The position numbers and the translations under genes are program-made. A stretch of DNA of 64,000 bases from an uncultured Flavobacteriaceae bacterium (lineage in GTDB: Bacteria; Bacteroidota; Bacteroidia; Flavobacteriales; Flavobacteriaceae): the NCBI GenBank assembly GCA_947494715.1, contig CANLWG010000002.1:1-64000 (forward strand), read 5' to 3'. Positions 1 through 8,143 of this stretch are shown here, in pieces. The stretch's first letter is position 1. The number at the start of each line of letters is the position of its first letter. The notes below the pieces were generated by a model. That model did not search any database. It was not told where the DNA came from and was given only the letters and a program-made list of their open reading frames with translations.

Positions 1-2
1 GA

Positions 3-71
3 TCCGATGAAAAACTCAGCGTCAATAAGGTCTTCAAAGAATTGCTTTACATAAAAATATACTCTACATAA
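3..71 (+). CDS. 3' end of an unidentified gene, cut by the window edge
   Basis: A reading frame is open from the window edge and stops at a TAA at 69-71. The visible residues (starting SDEKLSVNKVF) match nothing I recognise. The stop codon lies inside a dif-like recombination arm, so this may be a chimeric end produced by recombination rather than a natural C-terminus. It is in a different frame from the RadC fragment that follows and does not resemble the normal RadC N-terminal half. It could equally be non-coding. Confidence 0.25.
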   Translation, partial: SDEKLSVNKVFKELLYIKIYST

Positions 72-98
72 TGCGTTTTATGTAAAGCTTTGCATAAG
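44..98. repeat. Cluster of 11-bp arms forming a dif-like recombination site
   Basis: Four copies of an 11-bp motif ending CATAA lie within 55 bp: GCTTTACATAA at 44-54, ACTCTACATAA at 61-71, the inverted copy TTATGTAAAGC at 78-88, and GCTTTGCATAA at 87-97. The pair at 61-71 and 78-88 is separated by a 6-bp centre (TGCGTT). That is the exact layout of an XerC/XerD dif site, whose E. coli arms also end CATAA and begin TTATGT. A 13-bp inverted repeat (44-56 with 76-88) covers the same stretch. The family layout is established knowledge; a function here is inferred. Confidence 0.5.
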
Positions 99-263
99 AC
101 CCATAACCATCCGAGCGGAACGTTAAAGGCGAGCCAGGCGGACAAGGAAATCACCCAAAAGATCAAGAAGGCCGCCAATCTTTTGGATGTTCGGTTATTG
201 GATCATCTGATTATAGTACCCGATGGCGACTACTACAGTTTTGCCGATAACGGAATCCTATAA
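84..263 (+). pseudogene. radC: RadC/JAB-domain protein, C-terminal fragment
   Basis: The frame reads THNHPSGTLKASQAD, then LLDHLIIVPDGDYYSFAD, and stops at TAA 261-263. The HxH...SxxD pattern is the metal-binding JAB core of RadC-family proteins (DUF2466), which are common in Bacteroidetes conjugative elements. A full protein is about 150 residues; only the last 55 or so are present. The frame is closed upstream by the TAA at 69-71 and has no suitable start. The break coincides with the dif-like arms, so the 5' half was probably lost or exchanged there. Identification of the family is firm; the cause of truncation is inferred. Confidence 0.75.
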
Positions 264-280
264 ATTCTAAACTGGTAATC

Positions 281-478
281 ATGGTGCATCTAAATTACAA
301 CAACCTTGATGCAGAGACCCAAGAACAATTGTTGTCGAAATCCAAACAGGAAATCGAACGGCGATATGGGAACGATCTGAAGGCCTATGCCCAAGAAAAC
401 GGATTGGAGTATTCCGAAGTTTTGGAAGAGGAAGCCATCCGAAATCTTTACAACAACAAATACACGTTCACTATTTAA
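281..478 (+). CDS. Small acidic hypothetical protein beside radC
   Basis: A 65-residue protein rich in Glu, Asn and Tyr with a helical heptad-like middle (AETQEQLLSKSKQEIERRYG), and no membrane segment or cysteine. It starts 17 bp after the radC stop on the same strand and is followed 24 bp later by a strong hairpin with a T-run, so the pair probably formed one transcript. I do not recognise a family. The position, composition and terminator make it a credible gene rather than a chance frame. Confidence 0.6.
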   Translation: MVHLNYNNLDAETQEQLLSKSKQEIERRYGNDLKAYAQENGLEYSEVLEEEAIRNLYNNKYTFTI

Positions 479-502
479 AGAAAGGAGGTCTTTATCTAAA
501 TG

Positions 503-535
503 GGGCGACTTGAAAAAGTTGCCCTTTTTCTTTTT
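503..535 (+). terminator. Rho-independent terminator after radC/small ORF
   Basis: GGGCGACTT (503-511) pairs with AAGTTGCCC (516-524), with one G-T wobble and a 4-nt loop. It is followed by TTTTTC and TTTTT. It ends the transcript of the 281..478 gene. Confidence 0.8.
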
Positions 536-581
536 ATGGAAATGCAACAGGATAAAAGAATCTATATAGAATCCTTAAAAA

Positions 582-609
582 CAACCCTTTGACTTTCTTA
601 AAAGGGTTG
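582..609. repeat. Hairpin in mob upstream region
   Basis: CAACCCTTT (582-590) and AAAGGGTTG (601-609) form a perfect 9-bp inverted repeat with a 10-nt loop. There is no T-run after it, so it is unlikely to be a terminator. It may be part of the relaxosome assembly region. Confidence 0.5.
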
Positions 610-654
610 AATTTATCCACTTTGGAAACAAGGGCCTTTACCTTGAGGGAAAGG

Positions 655-725
655 TATTCCGAAATCGCCCCTGCGGGGGTGATCGGAAGAGCAAGACGGT
701 AACGCGCAAAAGCGGCGTTACAGAG
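655..725. other. Candidate origin of transfer (oriT)
   Basis: The 385-bp gap before the mobilisation genes holds two adjacent inverted repeats: ATCGCCCC with GGGGTGAT (within 659-686) and a perfect GTAACGC/GCGTTAC pair (699-705 with 715-721). Paired hairpins directly upstream of the accessory protein and relaxase genes are the usual layout of oriT in Bacteroidetes mobilisable elements. The nic site cannot be assigned by eye. The call is an inference from position and symmetry; no other gene fits in this gap. Confidence 0.55.
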
Positions 726-863
726 TTTGATTTTATTTTCAAAGTATTGAAAATAAACGGATTAAGTGGGTTTTAGCAAGAATGAAACGACGAACGAATC
801 TAAATAGTTTGATACAAAAACCTGTAAACCCCCTTAAAACATTGAAAAGTTTTGGTACAAAAA

Positions 864-1421
864 ATGGCAAAGAAGAAATATACATATCAATATGCTTGCA
901 TCAACGTAAGGCTTAAAATCGCTAAAAGGTTTCGGGCCTACTCAAAAAGGACGGCAAGCACTCACGCGGAGACCTTAACGGCCATGATGGACTTTTTCGA
1001 GTGGCACGGGTATACTCCATATCAGCGTTTTGGACAGGATATTATTGAAGGACAAAAGAAGAACCGCAAGCGAATAGAAGCGGTTATCGCCATAATAAAG
1101 GATATCGAAAAGAACCATGACAAACCGACCACGGCGATGCTGCAATCCCTCTTTCAGGGAGTGGTCGAAAAGGAAGAGCCTATGCGAAAGGAAAAACTTT
1201 TCAAGGACAAAACAAGACCCGAAAAGAAGCAAATCCAAACCACGGTTTCCAAAATAGTACATGAACGAACGCAGCTAAAATTGGAAGAGCTTCGAAAGGG
1301 ATTTGGCTATGTACTGGACCGTGTCGAACTGGTCAGTAATCGTTTTGGAAACGATTATTTCAAATTGAAATTATCACAACAGGAGTTTTTACGAATCAAA
1401 AGGGAACTGGAGAACCATTGA
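864..1421 (+). CDS. BfmA/BtgA-family mobilisation protein
   Basis: About 185 residues, strongly basic. The N-terminus (YQYACINVRLKIAKRFRAYSK, then THAETLTAMMDFF) is the ribbon-helix-helix-like DNA-binding part of BfmA/BtgA accessory mobilisation proteins. The middle is Lys/Glu-rich and helical. The role is to bind oriT and help the relaxase nick. I prefer the ATG at 864; a TTG four codons earlier is also in frame. Its stop overlaps the next gene's region by a few bases, and the relaxase follows immediately, so the two are translationally close. The family is recognised with good confidence; oriT binding is inferred from the family. Confidence 0.85.
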   Translation: MAKKKYTYQYACINVRLKIAKRFRAYSKRTASTHAETLTAMMDFFEWHGYTPYQRFGQDIIEGQKKNRKRIEAVIAIIKDIEKNHDKPTTAMLQSLFQGVVEKEEPMRKEKLFKDKTRPEKKQIQTTVSKIVHERTQLKLEELRKGFGYVLDRVELVSNRFGNDYFKLKLSQQEFLRIKRELENH

Positions 1422-1423
1422 AT

Positions 1424-2443
1424 ATGTACATCGCGATTACAAGACAGAAAACAGGGAATACCTACGCCAATAGCGTTGCGGATTACGTTGCCTATTTGGA
1501 GAAGGAAAACCGGGAAATGGCATCCGGGGAGGAAGAACATTTCTTTGACCAGAAAACTGATCGAATCCCTGCGGAAACAGTAATCAAAGAAATCGACGGC
1601 AACACTGCCAAGCTTAAGAAAAAGGACCCAAAATTTTACTCGATTATCGTAAACCCCGGCCAAAGGGAATTAAAGCATATCAAGAACGATCCTGAAAAAT
1701 TACGGAAGTACACCCGTGAACTAATGAAGGAATATGCCAAGTGCTTTTATCGGAATGAAACCGTGACGGTGGACGATATTAAATACTACGCCAAGATAGA
1801 ACATGATCGCACTTATCGAGGCTTTGACCAAAAGGTAAAGGAGAATCAAAAATACCATGGGGAAATAGCAAAACTACGGAATGATATCCGAAAAATGGAA
1901 CGGGGAGAGCTTGCAGGAAATGTTAGGCAAATGAAAAGGAAGGTTCAAAAACTGACCGCACAAATCCCGCATAGGATAGATGGTGAAATATTGACTTCTG
2001 GGATGAAAAAACCGGGATTACAGACCCATATACACATCATCGTTTCCCGAAAAGATGCTTCGAATACAAAAAGCCTATCCCCTGGATCGGCCTACAAAGC
2101 TTCCCAAGCGGAACTCAACGGAACAATGCAAAAGCGGGGTTTTGACCGTGACAAATTCTATGAAGCGGCCGAAAGAACCTTTGACGGCATAACGGGGTAT
2201 GATCGAAACTATGCTGAAAGCTACAAAGGGAAAAAGCAATTCGTAAAAGACCCCAAACGTTTTTATGCCCGGCTTTTGGGACTGCCCGTCTCAGAACGGG
2301 CAGTTGCCTTTAAACTGATACGGAAGACAGGATTGGACATACCGATCATCCCGACCTCTAAAGCACAGATTGCGGTGGCCGCCTTTCGAAAACTAAAACG
2401 GGGGTTGGAAATTGCCATCCGTTCCAGTTCAATTGGATATTAA
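1424..2443 (+). CDS. mobB: Relaxase, MobB/DUF5712 type
   Basis: A 339-residue basic protein with the relaxase metal-binding HxH motif in THIHIIVSRKD near residue 203, after a predicted coiled coil (residues about 140-185). This matches DUF5712 (MobB) relaxases of Bacteroidetes conjugative and mobilisable transposons, which nick oriT and pilot the single strand. It starts at the ATG two bases after the previous stop; an overlapping TTG at 1418 is possible. The coupling ATPase follows 13 bp downstream, completing a mobilisation operon. The catalytic tyrosine cannot be assigned with certainty. A hairpin (ACTGCCCGT, 2281-2289 with 2296-2304) lies inside the coding region. Confidence 0.85.
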   Translation: MYIAITRQKTGNTYANSVADYVAYLEKENREMASGEEEHFFDQKTDRIPAETVIKEIDGNTAKLKKKDPKFYSIIVNPGQRELKHIKNDPEKLRKYTRELMKEYAKCFYRNETVTVDDIKYYAKIEHDRTYRGFDQKVKENQKYHGEIAKLRNDIRKMERGELAGNVRQMKRKVQKLTAQIPHRIDGEILTSGMKKPGLQTHIHIIVSRKDASNTKSLSPGSAYKASQAELNGTMQKRGFDRDKFYEAAERTFDGITGYDRNYAESYKGKKQFVKDPKRFYARLLGLPVSERAVAFKLIRKTGLDIPIIPTSKAQIAVAAFRKLKRGLEIAIRSSSIGY

Positions 2444-2456
2444 CTAAGAAAACCCT

Positions 2457-4046
2457 ATGGAAACACTTGCATGGATAATCGCATTACTATTTTTAATAGG
2501 TAGTCTAGTGATATATAGTATCGTTCGTTTCTTCCGCTTTGGATTCTTTTTGAATCTGCTTTGGTTGTTTTTGGTACTCGTTCTCCAATGGTACATCGGG
2601 ATGGAAATGCGTAATTTATTGCGTGTGCTGCTCATCGGGTTCCTTCCTCTTTTTCTTTTGAATATCGGTTGCTATGTATTTATTGGAATCGAGGAAGAGA
2701 ACACATCGATAGACCCCAAGTATCGCGTTAGGTTCAAAGTCCGAAAAGGGAATCTCGTACTAGAAAATATCCGAAGGGGGATTTCTATAATCGGCTCTGC
2801 GGGAAGTGGAAAAACGGAAAGTGTGGTCCATGGGCTTTTACGACACTTCAAAACACATAATTTTTGTGGGGTAATACATGATTATAAGGATTTCGAAATA
2901 ACGGAAATGGCATATCCCATATTCGGTGGCGGCAAAACACCTTTCTATGTGATTTCCTTTGACCCGATCTATTTTAAGGTAAACCCTATCGCACCTCGCT
3001 ATTTGCCCGATGAGGAAAGTGTACACGAAGTATCACGAGTACTGGTGGAAAATCTACTGGAACTCAAAGAAAGTGGTAGCTCTGGAAATTCCCACTTCTT
3101 CAATACCGCTGCCGAAGGGCTTATCGGGGGTATGATGTGGCGGCTTAAAACGGACTATGACAACTATTGCACTTTACCACATCTTATCGCCCTGTATCAA
3201 TATCTGACCACCAAAGAGCTTGTTGCGTTTTTGGGTGCCGACATCACTTCCAAGGCCATGGCGGACGCCTTTATCAATGGGGCCGGTTCCGACCGGCAAA
3301 CCGCTGCGGTCAAGAGTACCTTGTCCAATGCTTTTAAAAAGATCAGTACCCAACGGATTTTTATGGCACTGTCAGATGATAAAGTGCCGCTCAATATCAA
3401 TTCAGGTAAAAATAACTCTGTAATATGCGTGGTAAACAACCCTAAGTACGAAACCTCGTTATCCCCGATCATTGCCACGATTATCCATACCATAACAAAG
3501 CAAATGAGTGTTCGAAATGGCAGATCTTCTTTCTTGCTAATGGAGGAGGCACCGACCATACGCCTGTTAAATATGCACAGGGTTCCGGCTACCTTGCGGA
3601 GCTACGACATCGCAACGGTCTATGTAATGCAGGATAAAATACAAAATGATATGATGTACGGGGAGAAAGGAAGCCGGGCCATTCTCAGCAATCTGTCCTA
3701 CCAATTCTTCGGAAAGACCAATGACCCCGATACGGCGAAATATTACGAACGTTTTTTTGAAATAGTCAAGAAGGAAACCAGGAGCGTAAGCAAGGGGTTC
3801 AATCTCAACTTTGATACGCGCGTAACCAAAGGGGAAAAGGAGGTTTCTAAAAATAGGGCGGATACATTCTATGGGCTACGGCAAGGGGAATTTGTGGTCT
3901 TTGCTGATGGGAAGGATAGGAAAGTTCAGTTTAGGACTCCTCGAATTATGAGACAGTTGCCACCGCTCGAACCAAATTCACAGGAACTGTTTCAGGAAAA
4001 TTTTGAGCGCATACATGGCGAGGTGAGAGAGATTTTTAATGAATAA
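2457..4046 (+). CDS. mobC: Type IV coupling protein (VirD4/TraG-like ATPase)
   Basis: A 529-residue inner-membrane ATPase. Hydrophobic segments lie at residues about 5-25, 27-47 and 56-77. They are followed by a P-loop GSAGSGKTES at about 116-125 and a Walker B-like FLLMEEAPT near 360. This is the T4CP architecture that brings the relaxase-DNA complex to the conjugation pore. It lies directly downstream of the relaxase in the same orientation, as mobC does in Bacteroidetes elements. Length and motifs are intact. It is distinct from the VirB4-like TraG at 13,444..15,861, which belongs to the pore itself. Confidence 0.92.
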   Translation: METLAWIIALLFLIGSLVIYSIVRFFRFGFFLNLLWLFLVLVLQWYIGMEMRNLLRVLLIGFLPLFLLNIGCYVFIGIEEENTSIDPKYRVRFKVRKGNLVLENIRRGISIIGSAGSGKTESVVHGLLRHFKTHNFCGVIHDYKDFEITEMAYPIFGGGKTPFYVISFDPIYFKVNPIAPRYLPDEESVHEVSRVLVENLLELKESGSSGNSHFFNTAAEGLIGGMMWRLKTDYDNYCTLPHLIALYQYLTTKELVAFLGADITSKAMADAFINGAGSDRQTAAVKSTLSNAFKKISTQRIFMALSDDKVPLNINSGKNNSVICVVNNPKYETSLSPIIATIIHTITKQMSVRNGRSSFLLMEEAPTIRLLNMHRVPATLRSYDIATVYVMQDKIQNDMMYGEKGSRAILSNLSYQFFGKTNDPDTAKYYERFFEIVKKETRSVSKGFNLNFDTRVTKGEKEVSKNRADTFYGLRQGEFVVFADGKDRKVQFRTPRIMRQLPPLEPNSQELFQENFERIHGEVREIFNE

Positions 4047-4108
4047 ATTGAAGGTGTAAATTCAAGTGCTCATTCAAATTAGAATTCAAACAAAGGTATT
4101 CTGAAAAT

Positions 4109-4324
4109 TCATCTCTTGACTTCGACGGCCTGTTTCCTTAATAGTTTTTGGAACAACGCTACGATTTTTTCTTGAAAGGCTTCTGGTATCCTACCGCCAA
4201 TAATCCATTCGTTCTTGACCCATTTTCTATCACTAACATTAAACTCCTTTTTAAGGCAGGCCAATGCCTCTTCCTTGGTTTGTTCATTCATTTGTTTGAA
4301 TAGGCGTCTAATATTATCGGTCAT
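4109..4324 (-). CDS. Small hypothetical protein downstream of lmuB
   Basis: 71 residues, basic. The middle (KWVKNEWIIGGRIPEAFQEK) resembles the recognition-helix end of phage repressor-like HTH proteins, but I cannot assign a family. It is on the same strand as the Lamassu operon, 112 bp after lmuB, and convergent with the coupling-protein gene. It could be the last gene of the Lamassu transcript or an independent element gene. No membrane segment or cysteine pair is present. Confidence 0.5.
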   Translation of the reverse strand: MTDNIRRLFKQMNEQTKEEALACLKKEFNVSDRKWVKNEWIIGGRIPEAFQEKIVALFQKLLRKQAVEVKR

Positions 4325-4436
4325 GGCTGGTTTTGGTAAGTCATAAAAATACTGGAAAACCAGGGCTAAAAAAATTAAATTCGATGCAAATCTATTGATT
4401 TTCTTAGCTTTCTAATTTACTCAGTTTTAATTTGGA

Positions 4437-6209
4437 TTAGGCTGATTCTATTATGCCTAGGAACATTTTTTGTTCTTTTCCCGGAAATTCTGGTATCCAT
4501 TCAATATCATTTGGTTGATTCTTGTAGTGGTACTCCGTTGTTGAGAAAATAACCTGTGCATTTCGGTTTGATACTAATGATTTTATTTTTTGGATAAAAG
4601 CAGCTAGATGTTCAGATTCAATATCATGTTGTCTAGGAGTGTCAAATATGAGAAAGTCAATAAATGGATTATCCCCAGAAATATGAATATCGAAAAAAGC
4701 CGCCTTAATCGCTAAAACTACCCGCAACAAAGTGCTTCCGCTAAATTGAGATATCTTTTCTGATCCAAATAGAAGATTAAAATCTGAGTCAATGATAATC
4801 TCCCTGCTAACATTTTTTGTGCTAAGGACATCTAGCCATTCTACAATTTTTGTTTTTAGTGCTGTTCTGAATTCAATAACCCTTAAATCAATCTGAACGC
4901 CCCCACTATCCATGGCTGCAATATCATCATGTAATTTTTCTCTCTCTGATAAGAGCAAGTTATGCGATTCCTTTTCGGTCTCAATCCTTTTGAGGAATTC
5001 CCTTTCTTTTTGAAGATCGATGATGGCTCTGGTTAATTGACTTATTGACTCTATCAATTTTTGTGAAGATTCGCTAGAGTTCTCTTTTGTTAGGTTAATC
5101 TTTAGGGATTCTATTTCATTACCTAGTGATTCTGATTGATTTTGTAGGATATTTAGTTTTTCTTTTTGCTTCCCTGTAATCCTGTTTAAATCCTTAATTT
5201 GATCTTTTAGGTATAGTAGGTTTTTACCATAAGACTCAGAACTACTTAAAAATAATTCGCATCCCTTGTTTGAACATATGTCATTAAATGAGCTAAACAC
5301 ACGTCGCGCCTCTTCATTTAAGGACAAAGTGCTAATTTCGGTGTCGATTTCACTTTTTATTTTTTCAAAACCAGATATTCTGTCACTTATATTTCGAGCT
5401 TCCGAATCGACCTTGTTTTTAAATACAACATTTTCATTTAATAAGTGATTTAATGTTGAATTCGATCCAATAGAAGAATTTTGGCTTGATTTTAATTCAT
5501 CAAATTTCTTTTTATATCTATCGAGTTTCTCATCAATCTCCGTTACGGAGTATTTAAAATCTTGATTACCCTCTAATAATTCTGCAATAAATTTTTCGCT
5601 ATTTACAATTTTATTATCTATCGATTTTAATTGCGTTTTTTTCTCTATGAGAAGTCTTTTTCTTTCATAAGAGTTTTTTCCCGGCACCCGGAGTGATAGT
5701 CTTATCATTTCGGAGTATTGATCTTTGATAAAATTAGTAGGCGGTTTATAGGCACTTGAATAGCCTGAATCTTGATCTACGTAAAACAGCGGCAAAAAGG
5801 TAGATATGTACGGGGGAATAGGTTCATTTTTTATAGAGGTTAACATTGAAGTAGAGACACCAATTAAATCAAATAAAAACAACGAAATGTCTTTTTCATT
5901 ATAAAAAACTTTGACCTCTTTCTGATTTGATATTTCACATTCAATATGAAATTTACTATTGATTTCTCTAGTGAACTTCATGGTCACATCCCCATGCGCG
6001 GCGTTTAGAACAACAGATTTACAATTGCTTAATATGTCTTCACGATATTTTACAGGATAACCCATCGCGAATGCTATTGAGTGAATAACAGGTGTTTTGC
6101 CACATCCGTTTGGGCCATAAAGTTGAGTAATGTCCGTGCCAAACTTCAAAGTCTTGGAACCCCAGCCATTATCCGTTTCTGGTGTTATTTTTAATTCTAT
6201 CAACTTCAT
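4437..6209 (-). CDS. lmuB: Lamassu LmuB, SMC/Rad50-like ATPase
   Basis: 590 residues with split SMC architecture. There is an N-terminal Walker A GPNGCGKT (32-39) and a long coiled-coil region (about 180-430). An apex holds Cys312 and Cys317 (CSNKGC), which may be a hook-like metal site. The C-terminal part carries an ABC signature SQFSGS (487-492) and Walker B ending IFDTPRQ (521-527). In Lamassu systems LmuB senses foreign DNA ends or structures and releases the LmuA effector. It overlaps lmuC by 4 bp and is last of the three core genes. Walker A reads GKTP where GKS/T followed by a small residue is usual. A RecF/RecN-type repair ATPase is the alternative, but the gene order argues strongly for Lamassu. 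Confidence 0.85.
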   Translation of the reverse strand: MKLIELKITPETDNGWGSKTLKFGTDITQLYGPNGCGKTPVIHSIAFAMGYPVKYREDILSNCKSVVLNAAHGDVTMKFTREINSKFHIECEISNQKEVKVFYNEKDISLFLFDLIGVSTSMLTSIKNEPIPPYISTFLPLFYVDQDSGYSSAYKPPTNFIKDQYSEMIRLSLRVPGKNSYERKRLLIEKKTQLKSIDNKIVNSEKFIAELLEGNQDFKYSVTEIDEKLDRYKKKFDELKSSQNSSIGSNSTLNHLLNENVVFKNKVDSEARNISDRISGFEKIKSEIDTEISTLSLNEEARRVFSSFNDICSNKGCELFLSSSESYGKNLLYLKDQIKDLNRITGKQKEKLNILQNQSESLGNEIESLKINLTKENSSESSQKLIESISQLTRAIIDLQKEREFLKRIETEKESHNLLLSEREKLHDDIAAMDSGGVQIDLRVIEFRTALKTKIVEWLDVLSTKNVSREIIIDSDFNLLFGSEKISQFSGSTLLRVVLAIKAAFFDIHISGDNPFIDFLIFDTPRQHDIESEHLAAFIQKIKSLVSNRNAQVIFSTTEYHYKNQPNDIEWIPEFPGKEQKMFLGIIESA

Positions 6210-6685
6210 TGTATCTCTAGCGAAATTTGCTTTTCAATCTGAATGTCTCGGTACTTTCTCTCAATTACTAATAGTTTATACGCTAAATCGGTTTCTCCAT
6301 CCAAAGCTAACGTGATAACTTTTTTACCTAGTTGAGTAGCCTTTATTCTTGAGTCTGTTTTATCAACATTAACAAGATTAGCCGTTTCCAGAAAAGTAAG
6401 GGCTTTGACAGTTCGCATTCTTAAGTTTGCGGACCAGCCCAAATGTTGGGACGAACCTTTGAATCCTTGAAAAACCCTCTCAAAACACTCGCCAATAAGT
6501 TGGCCTAGTTCGTCAATTTTAGGCTTTCTTATAGATTTCGAAAGAAGAAGAATTGTCATTGCTATTAAGGGTAAATGAAATAATGCTTCATTACTAAGCC
6601 TATGCTCAACCGAGGTATTTGGATTCTCGAATTCTATCTCAATTCGAGAATCTTTGGCTTCCTTAAAAAACTCTTTAAAATTCAT
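6206..6685 (-). CDS. lmuC: Lamassu LmuC, small accessory subunit
   Basis: 159 residues, mostly helical, no membrane segment or catalytic motif visible. Its length, its position between a Cap4-type nuclease gene and an SMC-like ATPase gene, and its 4-bp overlaps with both neighbours fit LmuC, the small subunit that bridges LmuA and the LmuB heads. The C-terminal half (about 85-140) reads like a winged-helix fold, consistent with SMC-kleisin-like partners. Assignment rests mostly on context, since LmuC sequences are poorly conserved. Confidence 0.75.
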   Translation of the reverse strand: MNFKEFFKEAKDSRIEIEFENPNTSVEHRLSNEALFHLPLIAMTILLLSKSIRKPKIDELGQLIGECFERVFQGFKGSSQHLGWSANLRMRTVKALTFLETANLVNVDKTDSRIKATQLGKKVITLALDGETDLAYKLLVIERKYRDIQIEKQISLEIQ

Positions 6686-7848
6686 TGAGATTCATTTCTG
6701 ACCATTGCCGCAAATGCTGCCCCAAGCAAAAGTTCTTTTGTTAGTGTATTAGAGATACTCTTGTATTTATTAAATAAGGACTCTATTTTAATTTCAAGTA
6801 AGTCAAACCCCTCTTTCTCCCTTACCCAATCATGTGCCGTCCTTTTCACAGACTCGAGTAAGAAGTTAAGTTCAAACTCCGCTAGGGAATGCCTTTTACT
6901 TCTTAACCAAAAATCCCAATTTACTTTGCAACTTGAAGCAAATTCAATCATTTGTTCACTCGCGTTGGCCTCACTTAGTAATCTATGTATTATAGACGCA
7001 TTTTTTATAGCTCTAGAATCTCCACTTTGTTTTAAAAGTTTATATGCCCCTTTGGAAATTGAGAGTATATCCAACATATCCTCAATACCGATTCCTGCTT
7101 TGTTGTCAAGTTCACTTTCACTAATTTCTTTCAGAAGTTTTGTAAAGGACTTTTTTTCGACTAGAGATATCAAGTTTATTATTATTTGTTCACATTCTTT
7201 ATGTCGAAGATCAATTTCACTGAAATTGAAAATAGTTTCCCTCGCTATTGCAGGAAATCCATAATCATTTGGAGACAGATATGATTTATTAGGTTCAATT
7301 TTTAATTTCCTTAGTAATTCTAATACTCTTTCATCATCAAGAGGACGTTCAGCCAGAAAGACGTTATTAAAGTTTTCAAACAAGATTTTAAAGTGCTTAT
7401 TTTCCTTATCAGCATTTTTCAATGCTGTTATAAACGATTCGACGGTGTCGTCTAAATGTATATTAGTTAGAAATATCAAATCGCCACATGACTTATTAAA
7501 GTTTATTGAATGAAGGTATAGTCTTCCGGCAAAACTGTCAGCAATTTTCTCTGGATAAGCATCTCTTCTTCTTTTATAAATACCGAATATTTCGAGAACA
7601 CTCCATTGATGGTTCAGTTTACTTTTGGTTTTTACTTGATAAAAATTATACCTGTAAACTCCTTTATTGTCGATGCGAGTTACAAAATCATCTTGGAAAT
7701 CACAATAAACACGATTAATGGAATCATCTAGCAAGGAAAGACATTTCAGGGCTGCAGCTCTGAATTGGGCCTGATATTTGGCAATTGTATCCCTGCCTAC
7801 TACCTCTCTTGGTTGTATCTCGTGCAGCTTTGGATTTTCGCTCGACAC
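6682..7848 (-). CDS. lmuA: Lamassu LmuA, Cap4-type (DUF4297) nuclease effector
   Basis: 388 residues. The N-terminal domain has the DUF4297/Cap4 PD-(D/E)xK pattern: YQAQFRAAALKCL (about 24-36), an acidic VYCDFQDDF (about 47-55) and YQVKTK (about 70-75). In CBASS Cap4 and Lamassu-Cap4 this domain cuts double-stranded DNA. The C-terminal 200 residues are helical and would serve for assembly with LmuC/LmuB. It begins with GTG at 7848, overlapping by one base the stop of a 37-codon ORF (TAGTG). No ATG near the N-terminus preserves the domain. All catalytic positions appear intact, so an active effector is expected. Confidence 0.82.
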   Translation of the reverse strand: MSSENPKLHEIQPREVVGRDTIAKYQAQFRAAALKCLSLLDDSINRVYCDFQDDFVTRIDNKGVYRYNFYQVKTKSKLNHQWSVLEIFGIYKRRRDAYPEKIADSFAGRLYLHSINFNKSCGDLIFLTNIHLDDTVESFITALKNADKENKHFKILFENFNNVFLAERPLDDERVLELLRKLKIEPNKSYLSPNDYGFPAIARETIFNFSEIDLRHKECEQIIINLISLVEKKSFTKLLKEISESELDNKAGIGIEDMLDILSISKGAYKLLKQSGDSRAIKNASIIHRLLSEANASEQMIEFASSCKVNWDFWLRSKRHSLAEFELNFLLESVKRTAHDWVREKEGFDLLEIKIESLFNKYKSISNTLTKELLLGAAFAAMVRNESQ

Positions 7849-7961
7849 TATCTTTTTTGGTTTTTAAGGGTTCGAAAATTTACCTTAGACGAACTTAAAT
7901 ATTTTATTGATAAATTTCTGTCAATATTATCAAATAGTTCGGTTTGAATTTTCATGCGCAT
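7848..7961 (-). CDS. 37-residue ORF coupled to lmuA
   Basis: An ATG at 7961 opens a 37-codon frame (MRMKIQTELF... ending FRTLKNQKR). Its TAG stop shares its last base with the GTG start of lmuA (TAGTG), the classic layout for translational coupling. The peptide is basic with a mixed helical N-terminus. A second ATG at 7955 is in frame. It may be a real small Lamassu protein or a leader that controls lmuA translation. I know of no described homologue, and a chance ORF of this size in AT-rich DNA cannot be excluded; the exact stop-start overlap favours function. Confidence 0.45.
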   Translation of the reverse strand: MRMKIQTELFDNIDRNLSIKYLSSSKVNFRTLKNQKR

Positions 7962-8130
7962 AAGTAATTGTTATAAATATATATTATGTTTATTTATAAT
8001 AAAAATCCTACATGGATAGTTGGAACTATTTTAATGTTAAATAGATTTTCTTTGGCGAGCTACTTTCTATAATAGTTTATCATTCAAGTTGTTCCAATGT
8101 AAATCATCGAAATGTTAAATCCAAGGGGTG

Positions 8131-8138
8131 TATCTTTG
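8131..8138 (+). promoter_or_regulatory. Bacteroidetes -7 element before 8144 gene
   Basis: TATCTTTG matches the Bacteroidetes TAnnTTTG consensus exactly. The ATG at 8144 begins five bases later, so transcription would start at or next to the start codon, giving a leaderless or nearly leaderless mRNA. A -33 TTG at proper spacing is not evident. Confidence 0.5.
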
Positions 8139-8143
8139 TATTT

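Noticed and set aside
2281-2304. Hairpin ACTGCCCGT/ACGGGCAGT inside the relaxase gene
   Set aside because: It is in coding sequence, has no T-run, and reads well as protein; treated as incidental.
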